This document shows positions 10,845-19,963 of a stretch of DNA of 64,000 nucleotides, piece after piece (positions within the stretch are counted from its first letter, which is position 1; every line of letters starts with the position of its first letter). Location of the stretch: positions 1,139,039 through 1,203,038 of the forward strand of contig CP007051.1 of assembly GCA_000517565.1 (NCBI GenBank), read 5' to 3'. The notes beneath the pieces were generated by a model. That model made no database searches, was not told the origin of the DNA, and saw nothing but the letters and a program-made list of their open reading frames with translations. The translations under genes were made by a program, and so were the position numbers. The DNA is from Desulfurella acetivorans A63 (lineage in GTDB: Bacteria > Campylobacterota_A > Desulfurellia > Desulfurellales > Desulfurellaceae).

Positions 10845-10916
10845 AGCTTGGTTTTCCCCCTCTTTTAAGGCGTGAAAAGTTTCCCCCTCGATAAAAACTT
10901 TTCACGCCTTTTTTAT
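10845..10916 (+). ncRNA. Candidate small RNA with two CCCCCUC motifs
   Basis: A transcription unit of about 70 nt lies between the predicted promoter at 10811 and a strong terminator ending near 10916, with no ORF in it. It carries the same C-rich motif twice: GTTTTCCCCCTC (10851-10862), predicted single-stranded, and GTTTCCCCCTC (10879-10889), in the terminator loop. C/U-rich loops of this kind are known in regulatory RNAs that bind G-rich ribosome-binding sites, for example RepG in Helicobacter. An untranslated leader of the following metF gene with an attenuator is the alternative, but metF has its own promoter after the terminator. Confidence 0.5.
10867..10916 (+). terminator. Rho-independent terminator of the small RNA
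   Basis: Perfect 15-bp stem, AAGGCGTGAAAAGTT (10867-10881) with AACTTTTCACGCCTT (10896-10910), closing a 14-nt C-rich loop and followed by a T run on the plus strand only. It ends no annotated protein gene, which is why a small RNA is proposed. Confidence 0.85.
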
Positions 10917-10929
10917 TAAACAATAAAAC

Positions 10930-10958
10930 TTGAAAAATTTTAGTTAAAATTGTAATAT
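10930..10958 (+). promoter_or_regulatory. Promoter of metF operon, probably giving a leaderless mRNA
   Basis: TTGAAA at 10930-10935 and TAATAT at 10953-10958 with a 17-base spacer. The ATG of the following gene lies at 10968, only 9 bases after the -10 box, so the transcript would begin within about four bases of the start codon. There is no Shine-Dalgarno sequence in between. Confidence 0.6.
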
Positions 10959-10967
10959 TTGCAAGTT

Positions 10968-11801
10968 ATGAGCATTGCATCGCTTATTGCAAAAAAAAAA
11001 TTGTTAACCATAGAATTTAACCCTCCTAAGAATACTGATATACAAAAACACATTTTAAAACTTGAGCCATTTAAAAACATTGTAGATGCTATTAATGTAA
11101 CAGATTCTCCAATGGCAAAACCAAGAATGAATTCAATTGTTTCTGCAAATTTTATTAAAGACATAAGCGAACCAATCTTTAACCTAACATGCAGAGATAA
11201 AAATAAAATTGCAATTCAATCTGATTTACTAGCAGCAAGTGCTTTAGGTTTAAAAAATATTTTAGCTATTACTGGTGATCCTGCAAAAGACAATGACAGT
11301 GTATATAAAATCAATGTATTTGAGTTAATTAAATTGATAAAAAATTTAAATGAGCAATTCAATACTGGTTTTTTTATTGGATGTGCAAGCGACATACCAA
11401 AAACAAATAATATTTCTTCAATAGAGTCAAGACTTAAAAGAAAATCTGAAATTGGAGCAGAATTTGTTATCACGCAACCAATATTTTCAAAAAACGATCT
11501 GGAAAGATTTTTAGAAGCAAGCAATAATATAAAAATCCACAAAATTATAGGTATAATGCCGATTGTAAGCTACCAAAGCGCGTTGTATCTAAATAATAAT
11601 GTAAAAGGTATCAATATACCTAAATTCATATTATCTAAATTTGAAAACGCTTCAATAGAAGATTTTAAGCTTATAACATTTGAATTACACAATAAGCTTT
11701 TAAATGATATCAAGAATTTATTGCCATATATTGATGGTTTGCATATAATGAAGCTTGATTATGAAATTGCTCAATTAACAAAAAAATTTTTGGAGGTTTG
11801 A
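10968..11801 (+). CDS. metF: Methylenetetrahydrofolate reductase-like protein
   Basis: Flavoprotein of the MetF family, 277 aa, which reduces 5,10-methylene-THF to 5-methyl-THF for methionine synthesis or the methyl branch of the acetyl-CoA pathway. Family landmarks are TIEFNPPKNTD at the start, NVTDSPMAKPRMN, the NILAITGDPAKDND flavin/folate block and AEFVITQPIFS. The ATG at 10968 was preferred to an upstream TTG at 10959; neither has a ribosome-binding site, in keeping with a leaderless transcript. The stop overlaps the next ATG. Confidence 0.85.
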   Translation: MSIASLIAKKKLLTIEFNPPKNTDIQKHILKLEPFKNIVDAINVTDSPMAKPRMNSIVSANFIKDISEPIFNLTCRDKNKIAIQSDLLAASALGLKNILAITGDPAKDNDSVYKINVFELIKLIKNLNEQFNTGFFIGCASDIPKTNNISSIESRLKRKSEIGAEFVITQPIFSKNDLERFLEASNNIKIHKIIGIMPIVSYQSALYLNNNVKGINIPKFILSKFENASIEDFKLITFELHNKLLNDIKNLLPYIDGLHIMKLDYEIAQLTKKFLEV

Positions 11802-12094
11802 TGGATATTTTTAAAGAAGGTTTAGAGCCTGTAAAAGAGCCAACACAAGAAGATGTTGTTGATGCTATAAATATGATTCTAGATAAAGCACCAAAATGGG
11901 CCATAGTAGAAGAATTAGAAGAAATTGCTGAGTATATATTAATTTTAGAAAAAGCTTTAGAAAAAAATGGTATAGCTCTTGATAAAAATGATATGAACGA
12001 AATTAAATTCGAAGATGAAGAAGAATTTAAAAAAGAAAAAAAATGGTTGTTGCTTCATTTTGTTGGAAAAATTATTAAAAAAGAGGGCCCTTAA
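11801..12094 (+). CDS. Small acidic protein of unknown function
   Basis: I do not recognise this 97-aa protein. It starts with an ATG sharing its first base with the metF stop, and GGAGG lies five bases upstream, so it is translated. It is helical and highly charged, with an acidic C-terminal stretch ([14 protein letters not shown]) and no membrane segment or cysteine. Tight coupling to metF suggests a related role, but no function can be read from the sequence. Confidence 0.7.
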   Translation: MDIFKEGLEPVKEPTQEDVVDAINMILDKAPKWAIVEELEEIAEYILILEKALEKNGIALDKNDMNEIKFEDEEEFKKEKKWLLLHFVGKIIKKEGP

Positions 12095-12096
12095 CT

Positions 12097-12660
12097 ATGT
12101 CAATTCTATCAGACAAAGAAATTATTAAAAGAGCTAGACAGGGTATGATTGAACCTTTTGCAGAAACACAAGTAAAGTTAGTAAATGGCAAAAAGGTTAT
12201 CTCTTATGGAGTATCAAGCTATGGGTATGATATGCGTATATCCAATGAGTTTAAAATCTTTACCAATGTAAACAATTCTATTGTTGACCCCAAGAACTTT
12301 GATGATAAAAGCTATGTGGATTTTGTAGGTGATGTTTGTATAATACCGCCAAATAGTTTTGTTTTAGCAAAAAGTGTAGAGTATTTTAGAATCCCAAGAG
12401 ATATCCTAACCATTTGTGTAGGTAAATCTACATATGCAAGGTGTGGAATAATTGTTAATGTAACACCTTTTGAGCCAGAATGGGAAGGATATGTAACAAT
12501 TGAGATATCAAATACAACACCACTACCAGCTAAAATTTATGCCAATGAAGGTATAGCACAGGTAATATTCTTAAAAGCAAGTGAAGTATGTCAGGTTAGT
12601 TATGCGGATAAAGGGGGTAAATATCAAAAACAAGAAGGTTTAACATTACCAAAGATATAG
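12097..12660 (+). CDS. dcd: dCTP deaminase
   Basis: Deaminates dCTP to dUTP for thymidylate synthesis; 187 aa, a homotrimer in the family. Signatures include [14 protein letters not shown] at the N-terminus, [17 protein letters not shown] with the nucleotide-binding Ser-Arg region, and [14 protein letters not shown] with the catalytic Glu. The end QEGLTLPKI is typical. It starts 2 bp after the small unknown gene and is part of the plus-strand operon. Confidence 0.95.
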   Translation: MSILSDKEIIKRARQGMIEPFAETQVKLVNGKKVISYGVSSYGYDMRISNEFKIFTNVNNSIVDPKNFDDKSYVDFVGDVCIIPPNSFVLAKSVEYFRIPRDILTICVGKSTYARCGIIVNVTPFEPEWEGYVTIEISNTTPLPAKIYANEGIAQVIFLKASEVCQVSYADKGGKYQKQEGLTLPKI

Positions 12661-12680
12661 AAGTAATGAGAGGAGTTTTT

Positions 12681-13430
12681 ATGTCAGGACACAATAAATG
12701 GAGTACAATTAAGCACAAAAAAGCAAAAGAAGATAGTAAACGTGGAGCTATTTTTACAAAAATAATTAAAGAACTTACAATAGCAGCCAGACTTGGCGGA
12801 AAAGACCCAGAATCTAACCCTAGACTAAGGCTAGCCATAGATCGTGCAAAAGAAGCAAACATGCCAAAACAAAACATAGAAAAAGCTATTTTAAAAGGTG
12901 CTGGTGAACTATCCGGTGTTTCTTATGAAGAAGTACTCTATGAAGGTTATGGTCCATTTGGTGTAGCAATGATAATAAAGGCTACAACAGACAATAGACA
13001 GCGCACCACTTCAAGCATAAGACACATATTGAGTAAACACGGAGGCAGCCTTGGTGAAGTGGGATGTGTTTCATGGATGTTTGATAATGTAGGCTATATA
13101 ACTTTAAAATCTGAAAAAAGCGAAGAAGAAATGCTCGAAATAGCACTTGAGATTGGAGCAAAAGACGTAAAATACAATTCTGAAGATAATATTTATGAAA
13201 TAATTACAGAACCTAAAGATTTAATGAGTATAAAATCACAACTGGAAAAGAATGGTTTTACAATTGAAAGTGCAGAGTTAACCCTGTTACCACAAACAAC
13301 AGTCAAACTAGACGCAGAACAGGCAAAAAGTATGATAAAACTTATGGACGCTTTGGAAGATGATGACGATGTGTCAAATGTTTATGCAAACTTTGATATA
13401 CCAAACGCGATATTAGAAGAACTTGAATGA
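12681..13430 (+). CDS. yebC: YebC/PmpR-family protein
   Basis: Member of the YebC family, reported as a transcription regulator and more recently as a translation factor for proline-rich stretches; 249 aa. The start SGHNKWSTIKHKKAKED is the family signature, followed by NPRLRLAIDRAKEANMPK and YEGYGPFGVAMIIKATTDN. The ATG at 12681 has GAGGAG upstream and matches the family start; an earlier ATG at 12666 overlaps the ribosome-binding site. It overlaps the next gene by 4 bp. Confidence 0.95.
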   Translation: MSGHNKWSTIKHKKAKEDSKRGAIFTKIIKELTIAARLGGKDPESNPRLRLAIDRAKEANMPKQNIEKAILKGAGELSGVSYEEVLYEGYGPFGVAMIIKATTDNRQRTTSSIRHILSKHGGSLGEVGCVSWMFDNVGYITLKSEKSEEEMLEIALEIGAKDVKYNSEDNIYEIITEPKDLMSIKSQLEKNGFTIESAELTLLPQTTVKLDAEQAKSMIKLMDALEDDDDVSNVYANFDIPNAILEELE

Positions 13431-14404
13431 GTGAAAAATACCTTGGGATTTTGAAAAGTGATGATCCGCTTTTTTTTTATTTAAATAAAATTAAAGAACT
13501 TAAACTTCACAATTTTGTCCCTGTAGATTTTTATTTGGTTCAATCATTTTCAAACATGAAAACAAATGTTTATAAATACACATCAAATTTTGACGGCACT
13601 TCTTTTGTAGTCAAGTTTTTTGGAAAAAACTCAACGGTTAATAAAAAAATAGCAATAAAAAGACTTTTATGGGAATTCAATAAGCTAAAATTCTTTCAAT
13701 CATGCTCAAATAAAAAGACTAAAGTTATAAACCCCTACTGTTATCTGCCAGATATTGATTGTGCTTTAGTTGAACCATACATTAATGGGAAAACACTTGA
13801 TTATTATATAAAAAGTGCTATTGAAAAAAATGAAAAAAATAAACTTTACAAAAGATTAGAATTACTAGCTTTGCTTTTTAGTTGTATTCACAAAAAAGTT
13901 AATCAAGATAATTACGATATGATTGTAGAAAAAAACTATTGTTCAAAAATCCTGCATACATTGTACAAAAACAGTTTAATCGACAAAAACAAAATGCTTA
14001 GCATAAAAGAAAAATGTATAAAAAAATTTTCCGAAATTAGACATAATACAACACACATACATGGTGATGCAACCACTACAAATTTTATATATGCAAATGG
14101 GTCAATTTATGCTATTGACATGGAAAAAGCAAAAATTGCAAGTCTTGAGCTTGATTTAGGTTTTATAGTAGCAGAGCTTAAACATCATTTCATGTTATTT
14201 GGACAAAAAGATAATGATGCGTCAGAATACATATCGTTTTTTTTAAATAATTATTGCCTTTTATCATCTAGAAATATAAACGATATAGAAAATAATCTGG
14301 AAATTTTCATATCTTTGGGTCTATTTAGAATTGCACGCAATATGTATTTAGATGCAAATTATAGGAAACTTTTGGTAAAAAAAGCTATAGATTTGATACA
14401 ATGA
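13427..14404 (+). CDS. Phosphotransferase-fold (APH/choline-kinase-like) protein
   Basis: A 325-aa protein with the kinase-like catalytic core HIHGDATTTNFIY (Brenner motif HGDxxxxN) and the metal-binding IDMEKA about 15 residues later. The N-terminal lobe has a Lys-containing strand (SFVVKFFGK) and a glutamate in VEPYINGKTLD. The family phosphorylates small molecules, sugars or antibiotics; the substrate is unknown. Its place before a HAD phosphatase and in an operon with LPS sugar genes would fit a sugar or LPS-core kinase, but this is only context. Confidence 0.7.
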   Translation: MSEKYLGILKSDDPLFFYLNKIKELKLHNFVPVDFYLVQSFSNMKTNVYKYTSNFDGTSFVVKFFGKNSTVNKKIAIKRLLWEFNKLKFFQSCSNKKTKVINPYCYLPDIDCALVEPYINGKTLDYYIKSAIEKNEKNKLYKRLELLALLFSCIHKKVNQDNYDMIVEKNYCSKILHTLYKNSLIDKNKMLSIKEKCIKKFSEIRHNTTHIHGDATTTNFIYANGSIYAIDMEKAKIASLELDLGFIVAELKHHFMLFGQKDNDASEYISFFLNNYCLLSSRNINDIENNLEIFISLGLFRIARNMYLDANYRKLLVKKAIDLIQ

Positions 14405-15111
14405 AATACAAAAACATTTTTTTCGATTTATATGGAACACTTATTGATATAAAAACAGATGATTATAAACCTGAAATCTTTTATTATTTATCAAATTTTT
14501 TGAATTATGAAGGGATAAGGGTCGAAAAAGAATTTTTTCAATTAAGATTTGAAGAAAACATAAAACATCAACTATCAATCTCTCAAGAAAAATACCCGGA
14601 TGTTGATATCAAAAAAGCTTTTTATGATACAATTTTGAGTTTTGGCTATAACACCTGTGATTATCTTCTTGATACAATAATGAAGATATATAGAACTTTG
14701 AGTATATTAGAATTCAAGGTCTTTGATGATGTGCACAAAGTGCTTTCAAACTTAAAGAAAGATTACAATTTAGGTTTAATATCAGACGCACAAACAATTT
14801 TTTTATATAAAGAAATAGGAATACTATCTTTAGAAAGCTATTTTTCAAGCATTACACACTCAAGTGTACTAGGTTTTAGAAAACCAGATGAGCGGATATT
14901 TAAAATTGCACTGGATAAGCTTAATGCCAAAGCTAACGAAAGTGTATATATCGGCGATAGTATAAAAAGGGATATTGGTTCGAAAAAAGTAGGTATGACA
15001 TTTATTTTAGTCAAACGTGGAGAATCTATTTATGATAAGGAATTTGGCGAAGCTGATGTTGTAGTTAATACACTTGAAGAAGCCCAGCACTATATTAGGT
15101 CAAATGTATGA
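14401..15111 (+). CDS. HAD-superfamily hydrolase
   Basis: A 236-aa HAD phosphatase of subfamily IA. Motif I is IFFDLYGTLIDI with the nucleophile and acid Asp spaced as usual, motif II is LGLISDAQ, the motif III Lys is in GFRKPDERIF, and motif IV is VYIGDSIKRDIGSKKVGM. Such enzymes dephosphorylate sugar or nucleotide phosphates. It overlaps the upstream kinase-like gene by 4 bp and glnD by 4 bp. Confidence 0.85.
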   Translation: MKYKNIFFDLYGTLIDIKTDDYKPEIFYYLSNFLNYEGIRVEKEFFQLRFEENIKHQLSISQEKYPDVDIKKAFYDTILSFGYNTCDYLLDTIMKIYRTLSILEFKVFDDVHKVLSNLKKDYNLGLISDAQTIFLYKEIGILSLESYFSSITHSSVLGFRKPDERIFKIALDKLNAKANESVYIGDSIKRDIGSKKVGMTFILVKRGESIYDKEFGEADVVVNTLEEAQHYIRSNV

Positions 15112-17645
15112 ATTTATTAGAATTTGCAGATATTAAATTAAAACAAAAAAAAATCTTATTTGAACAGCTAAGATCGTTAAATAAAAAAACAAAAAGCGGC
15201 AGAAGTTTATTAAAAATACACTCAAAATGGGTAGATGAAGTTATTCAGGAATTTTATAAAAATTTTTCACAAAACACTCAAAACTGTATAGTTGCACTGG
15301 GTGGATACGGCAGAAACCAGCTTAATCCTTACTCTGATATTGATTTAATGATACTATATACAAAACTTGATAACTCAATAGAAAAATTATCAAAAGACTT
15401 ATCTGACCTATTATACAAGCTAGGTTATGATACATCTGTTATAGTAAGAACACTAAAAGATTGCTTTGAGCTTTCAAAAAAAGACGATACCATAAAAACA
15501 TCTCTAATGGATAGTAAGTATATATGTGGCAATCAAAAACTCTTTTTGAGATACGAATTTATACTTAAAAAAATAATTGAAATGGACAAAGTTTCATATG
15601 TTAAAACAAAAATAGAATCTTATCAAATACGACACGCAAAATATGGGAATACTGTATTTGTCTTAGAGCCAAATATTAAAGAAGGTGTTGGCGGACTTAG
15701 AGATTACCATAGTGTAGTATGGATTTATAAGGCTATTTTTAACACAAAAAACGCTCTTGATATGAAAAAACATAATTTAATGACAGACTTTGATTATGAA
15801 ACACTTACATCTGCCCTTTATTTTTTGTGGCGCTTAAGAAACGCAATGCATTTTGTAGCAAACGGCAAAAATGATATACTGTATTTAAACCTTAGAGAAG
15901 CTATTGCAAGTGAAATGCAAATCTACGCTTCATCGTATTTTAGTGCTCAAGAAAGATTAATGAGAAAATACTATTATTACGCTAGAAAAATGCAAGATGT
16001 GTGCGAAAAACTCATTAATAAAGCTGCTATCTATATTAGCGAAAATAAAAATCCTGTCGTATTTGAAATAGATAGCAAAACCAAAGTAGTAAACAATCAC
16101 CTAGAGTTTTATGATGATCTTAATCTATACAATATCTTGATTCTTTTTTACTACAGTGTTCGCTATTGCGTAAATCTTTCTTTTGACACCATTTATTCAA
16201 TAAATACAACAAATATATCAAATCAAAAAAATGACCCATTTACTTTTAAATTATTTAGGCTTATATTTTCTTATCCCAAACCCATATACAAACAAATATA
16301 TCAAATGCACAAATCAAATTTATTAAACAAATTAATCCCGGAGTTTGGAAAAATTTATTGTTTAAGTGAGTATAGCATGTATCACAAATATACAGTAGAT
16401 GAACATTCGTTGCAAGCATTGTATTTCTTGGATAAACTTTTTGAAAAAAAAACAGATAGTCCTTTTATTATGAGACTTCAACATATTTTTTTATCCTTAA
16501 ACGAAAGGGATTTGTTTCTGCTTAGGTTTGCTGTACTATTGCATGATATCGGTAAGCTCAAAAAACAAAAACATGAAGTATTGGGTGCTGAAATGTCGCT
16601 TAAGATATCTGATAGATTTGGTTTAGGAAAAGAATTAAGACAAGATCTTTATTTTTTAATTAAAAATCATTTACTCCTAAATAGAGTTATTTCATACCAA
16701 GATATTGACGATACTAAAACAGTTTTAAATGTATTAAATACAGTAAAAGATAAAAGAATGCTAAATTTGCTCGTACTACTAACCTATGCAGATATGAATG
16801 CAGTAAATGATAATGTGTGGAGTAAATGGAAAGAACAATTGCTTGAAACGCTGTATATAAGATTAATATTATCGCTTGAAAAAAAAGATCAAAACTTTCT
16901 TATCTTAACAGATGCCAAAAAAAAGAAAAAGAACTTACTAAATCAAATTCAAGAAAAAGATATCCTAGATTTTTTAAACCGCATACCAGAGAGTTTAATA
17001 TTTGACATGGATGAACAAACTATTTTACAATTATTAAAAACATTTTCAAAACCACAAAAAAATAATTATTTTATGGTTGAACAAAAGGACGAGTATGCAA
17101 GATTGTTTGTGCTTGCCAAAGAAAAGATAGGACTTATTAACAAAATAGCTGGCATAATGCTTTGCGCAAATGCCAGCATAATTTTAGGCAAAACATACAC
17201 CCTTGACAAAAATAATACAATTGTTGTTTTTACAACAAAAAATAAAAACTTAAATGAAAAATATATTGAAGAGCTTTTTTTAAAGTCTGAGCAAGATGAG
17301 TCTTTTTTGGACGAATGCGCTCGAAAAAATACAAATAAGTTTTTAAATAGATTAGAAAAAACAAAAATAGAAATGTCTATAAAACGTATTGAAGTAGAAG
17401 TTGATAATAACCAAAGTGATATATACACAGTTGTTAGAATTCATGCACCTGATAAATTAGGTCTTTTATACGATATTACAAAAGTATTTAAAGATCTAGA
17501 AATTTTTATTGGATCCATTATTATTGACACTAAAGGTGAAGTGGCTGTGGATACTTTTTATGTTTTGTCTTCTGGGTTTAAAAAAATTTACGATAGTAAA
17601 TTTATAGACTTGCTCAAAGCAAGGCTTTACGAAATTTTATCATAA
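15108..17645 (+). CDS. glnD: GlnD, PII uridylyltransferase/uridylyl-removing enzyme
   Basis: Nitrogen-sensing enzyme that uridylylates and deuridylylates the PII protein; 845 aa. The nucleotidyltransferase motif GGYGRNQLNPYSDIDLMI is near residue 64, followed by GVGGLRDYHS. The HD hydrolase motif LLHDIGKLKKQKHE follows near residue 480, and ACT domains close the protein (VVRIHAPDKLGLLYDITKVF). All functional parts are intact. It overlaps the HAD gene. Confidence 0.95.
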   Translation: MNLLEFADIKLKQKKILFEQLRSLNKKTKSGRSLLKIHSKWVDEVIQEFYKNFSQNTQNCIVALGGYGRNQLNPYSDIDLMILYTKLDNSIEKLSKDLSDLLYKLGYDTSVIVRTLKDCFELSKKDDTIKTSLMDSKYICGNQKLFLRYEFILKKIIEMDKVSYVKTKIESYQIRHAKYGNTVFVLEPNIKEGVGGLRDYHSVVWIYKAIFNTKNALDMKKHNLMTDFDYETLTSALYFLWRLRNAMHFVANGKNDILYLNLREAIASEMQIYASSYFSAQERLMRKYYYYARKMQDVCEKLINKAAIYISENKNPVVFEIDSKTKVVNNHLEFYDDLNLYNILILFYYSVRYCVNLSFDTIYSINTTNISNQKNDPFTFKLFRLIFSYPKPIYKQIYQMHKSNLLNKLIPEFGKIYCLSEYSMYHKYTVDEHSLQALYFLDKLFEKKTDSPFIMRLQHIFLSLNERDLFLLRFAVLLHDIGKLKKQKHEVLGAEMSLKISDRFGLGKELRQDLYFLIKNHLLLNRVISYQDIDDTKTVLNVLNTVKDKRMLNLLVLLTYADMNAVNDNVWSKWKEQLLETLYIRLILSLEKKDQNFLILTDAKKKKKNLLNQIQEKDILDFLNRIPESLIFDMDEQTILQLLKTFSKPQKNNYFMVEQKDEYARLFVLAKEKIGLINKIAGIMLCANASIILGKTYTLDKNNTIVVFTTKNKNLNEKYIEELFLKSEQDESFLDECARKNTNKFLNRLEKTKIEMSIKRIEVEVDNNQSDIYTVVRIHAPDKLGLLYDITKVFKDLEIFIGSIIIDTKGEVAVDTFYVLSSGFKKIYDSKFIDLLKARLYEILS

Positions 17646-17650
17646 TAAAA

Positions 17651-18325
17651 ATGGAAAAAGAAAAAGTATTTCCAAAAGATATAAATGAAATTATTAGTGT
17701 TGGTCAAAATATCAATATAGAAATACTTACTGGTAATTATAAAGGAATTTATTACTCGTATGTTTATGATGAAGATAAAGATGGTTTTTTAATTTTCCCT
17801 CCAACAGATAGTTTAGGTAGAATGGGTTTTGTTAAAGTAGGGGATATGGTATCAGTTAGTTGCATATCAAAAAAAAATATGAGAGTCGCATTTGACTCTA
17901 AAATCTTACAAATTATAAAACACACCGACAAAACATTATACAAAATCACCAAACCAACAGAATTTTACAAATACGAGTTTAGAGAAAATTTTAGAGTAGA
18001 TGTTTTGTTAAATGCAACATGTTATTTTTATGACACATCAAACAAACTCCAGACAAAACAGGCAAGTATATTAAACTTAAGCGCTTCTGGTGCGAAAGTA
18101 TCGTTAAGTGAGTTTTTTGAACTAAACAAACCAATTATACTTGAGTTCACTTTAGAAAATAAAACATTTAATGTTAATGCAACAATTGTAAGAAGATTAC
18201 AAATTGATAAAAATACATATCACTATGGTGTGAAATTTGAAGAAATGGATCATAAAGACAAAGATTTTTTGATTAAATTTTGCTTAAAAAAACAAATGGA
18301 ACTTTTGCGCATGCAAAGAGGTTAA
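17651..18325 (+). CDS. PilZ-domain protein, YcgR-like
   Basis: A 224-aa protein with an N-terminal flagellar-brake-like domain (about residues 15-100) and a C-terminal PilZ domain. The c-di-GMP-binding signatures are present as RENFRVD (RxxxR type) and NLSASGAKVS (DxSxxG type, with Asn in the first position). Such proteins slow flagellar rotation or tune surface behaviour when c-di-GMP is high. It starts 5 bp after glnD without a clear ribosome-binding site. Confidence 0.8.
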   Translation: MEKEKVFPKDINEIISVGQNINIEILTGNYKGIYYSYVYDEDKDGFLIFPPTDSLGRMGFVKVGDMVSVSCISKKNMRVAFDSKILQIIKHTDKTLYKITKPTEFYKYEFRENFRVDVLLNATCYFYDTSNKLQTKQASILNLSASGAKVSLSEFFELNKPIILEFTLENKTFNVNATIVRRLQIDKNTYHYGVKFEEMDHKDKDFLIKFCLKKQMELLRMQRG

Positions 18326-18326
18326 A

Positions 18327-19253
18327 ATGATAAAAACTATAAAACGTTTAAAAATTGCTGTTATCGGAGATGTAATGCTTGATCATTATGTATTTGGAAA
18401 TGTTGATAGAATTTCTCCTGAAGCACCTGTACCTGTTTTAAATGTTAAAGACGAAAAATTTTATTTAGGTGGGGCAGCAAACGTTGCAAGGAACTTAAAA
18501 GATTTAGGCGTTAATGTTTACCTTATTGGTTGTATTGGCAAAGACGAATCAGCAAATATTTTTAAAAAACTTTGTGAAAATGAAAATATAAATGCAAAAC
18601 TTATAGAAACAAATAGAATTACAACAAAAAAAACTCGTATTGTGGCACATTCTCAACAAATTGTTAGGGTAGATAGAGAACAAAAGCAACCTATAGATTA
18701 CAAAACAAAAAATGAAATTGTAAAAGCAGTAACAAAAGAAAATATCGATGCGATTATTATTTCTGATTATGGAAAAGGAGTAATTTCTTCTAAACTTATT
18801 GAAGAATTAAGAAATATATTTGATAAATTCATTAGTGTGGATCCAAAAGTAAATCATACAAAAATGTACAAAGATGTAGATCTTATAACACCAAATTTAA
18901 AAGAAACTCAAGATATGAGTAAAATTGAGATACAAAATGATAATGATTTAAAAAAAGCTGCAAATATAATTATCAAAAACACAAAATGTAAATATTTGCT
19001 CGTTACTCAAGGCGAAAACGGTATGACTCTTTTTTCTCAAAACGGATTTACATACCATGAAAAAGCTTTAGCAAAAGAAGTTTATGATGTAACAGGGGCT
19101 GGAGACACTGTAATTGCAGTTTCTACTATGTGCTTTGCTTTAGGTTTTGATCCTATAAAAGCTGTTAAGCTTTCAAGTATTGCAGCATCTATTGTTGTAG
19201 GAAAACGTGGCACATCTAGTGTTAAATTTGAAGAAATAAAGGATTATCTATGA
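18327..19253 (+). CDS. rfaE1: Heptose-7-phosphate kinase (RfaE/HldE kinase domain)
   Basis: Ribokinase-family enzyme of 308 aa that phosphorylates D-glycero-manno-heptose 7-phosphate on the way to ADP-heptose for the LPS core. Signatures: GDVMLDHYVFGNVDRISPEAP at the start, seen as GDVMLDHYVFG and DRISPEAPVPVL; YLGGAANVARNLKDLG; and the C-terminal VTGAGDTVIA with the catalytic Asp. The adenylyltransferase domain that is fused in E. coli HldE is absent, so a separate rfaE2 gene is expected elsewhere. Confidence 0.9.
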   Translation: MIKTIKRLKIAVIGDVMLDHYVFGNVDRISPEAPVPVLNVKDEKFYLGGAANVARNLKDLGVNVYLIGCIGKDESANIFKKLCENENINAKLIETNRITTKKTRIVAHSQQIVRVDREQKQPIDYKTKNEIVKAVTKENIDAIIISDYGKGVISSKLIEELRNIFDKFISVDPKVNHTKMYKDVDLITPNLKETQDMSKIEIQNDNDLKKAANIIIKNTKCKYLLVTQGENGMTLFSQNGFTYHEKALAKEVYDVTGAGDTVIAVSTMCFALGFDPIKAVKLSSIAASIVVGKRGTSSVKFEEIKDYL

Positions 19254-19963
19254 GAATAGCAGTTTTAATACCTGCTAGATTGCATTCAACTCGCTTTCCT
19301 AAAAAACTCCTATACAAAGTTAAAGATAAAAGCATCATTGAGTGGACCTATCTTGGTGTAAAAAATTCTAAACTAGCCAATACTTGTGCAGTTCTAACGG
19401 ATTCTAAAGAAATTAAAGAAATTATAGAAAATATAGGTGGCAAAGTCTATTTAGTGGAAGGTAATTTTCCAAGTGGTACTGATAGAATTGCCCATTTTGT
19501 TGCTGATAAAAATTATGAAATTATTGTTAATGTACAAGGCGATGAACCATTAATAGATGGGCAAACAATAGATAATCTCATAACATTTTTTATTAAAAAT
19601 AAACTACAAATGGCAACTTTAGCTGTAAAATGCAATGAATGCGCAGATAATATAAACGATGTTAAGGTTGTTGTTGACAAAAACAACTTTGCACTGTATT
19701 TTTCGCGCTCTAAAATACCATACAACGCTAATTTTTACGATAACTATTTAAAACATATTGGTGTTTATATATACGATAAAAATACCTTGCTTTTTTTACA
19801 CAACCAAAAACCTACTGCACTAGAGTTAGCTGAAAAGCTAGAACAGTTAAGAGCTCTTGAGTATTCAATAAAAATTGGCGTACTTCAAGTATCAAAGCAC
19901 TTTATTGGTATTGATACAAAAGATGACCTACAATTATTTGAACAGTATATTAACTTTAAATAG
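19250..19963 (+). CDS. kdsB: CMP-KDO synthetase
   Basis: 3-deoxy-manno-octulosonate cytidylyltransferase of 237 aa, activating KDO for lipid A attachment. The N-terminal IPARLHSTRFPKKLLY, NVQGDEPLIDGQTID and HIGVYIYDKNTLL blocks are characteristic. It overlaps rfaE1 by 4 bp. Together they show that the organism makes LPS. Its end overlaps the convergent fbp gene by 8 bp. Confidence 0.93.
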   Translation: MRIAVLIPARLHSTRFPKKLLYKVKDKSIIEWTYLGVKNSKLANTCAVLTDSKEIKEIIENIGGKVYLVEGNFPSGTDRIAHFVADKNYEIIVNVQGDEPLIDGQTIDNLITFFIKNKLQMATLAVKCNECADNINDVKVVVDKNNFALYFSRSKIPYNANFYDNYLKHIGVYIYDKNTLLFLHNQKPTALELAEKLEQLRALEYSIKIGVLQVSKHFIGIDTKDDLQLFEQYINFK

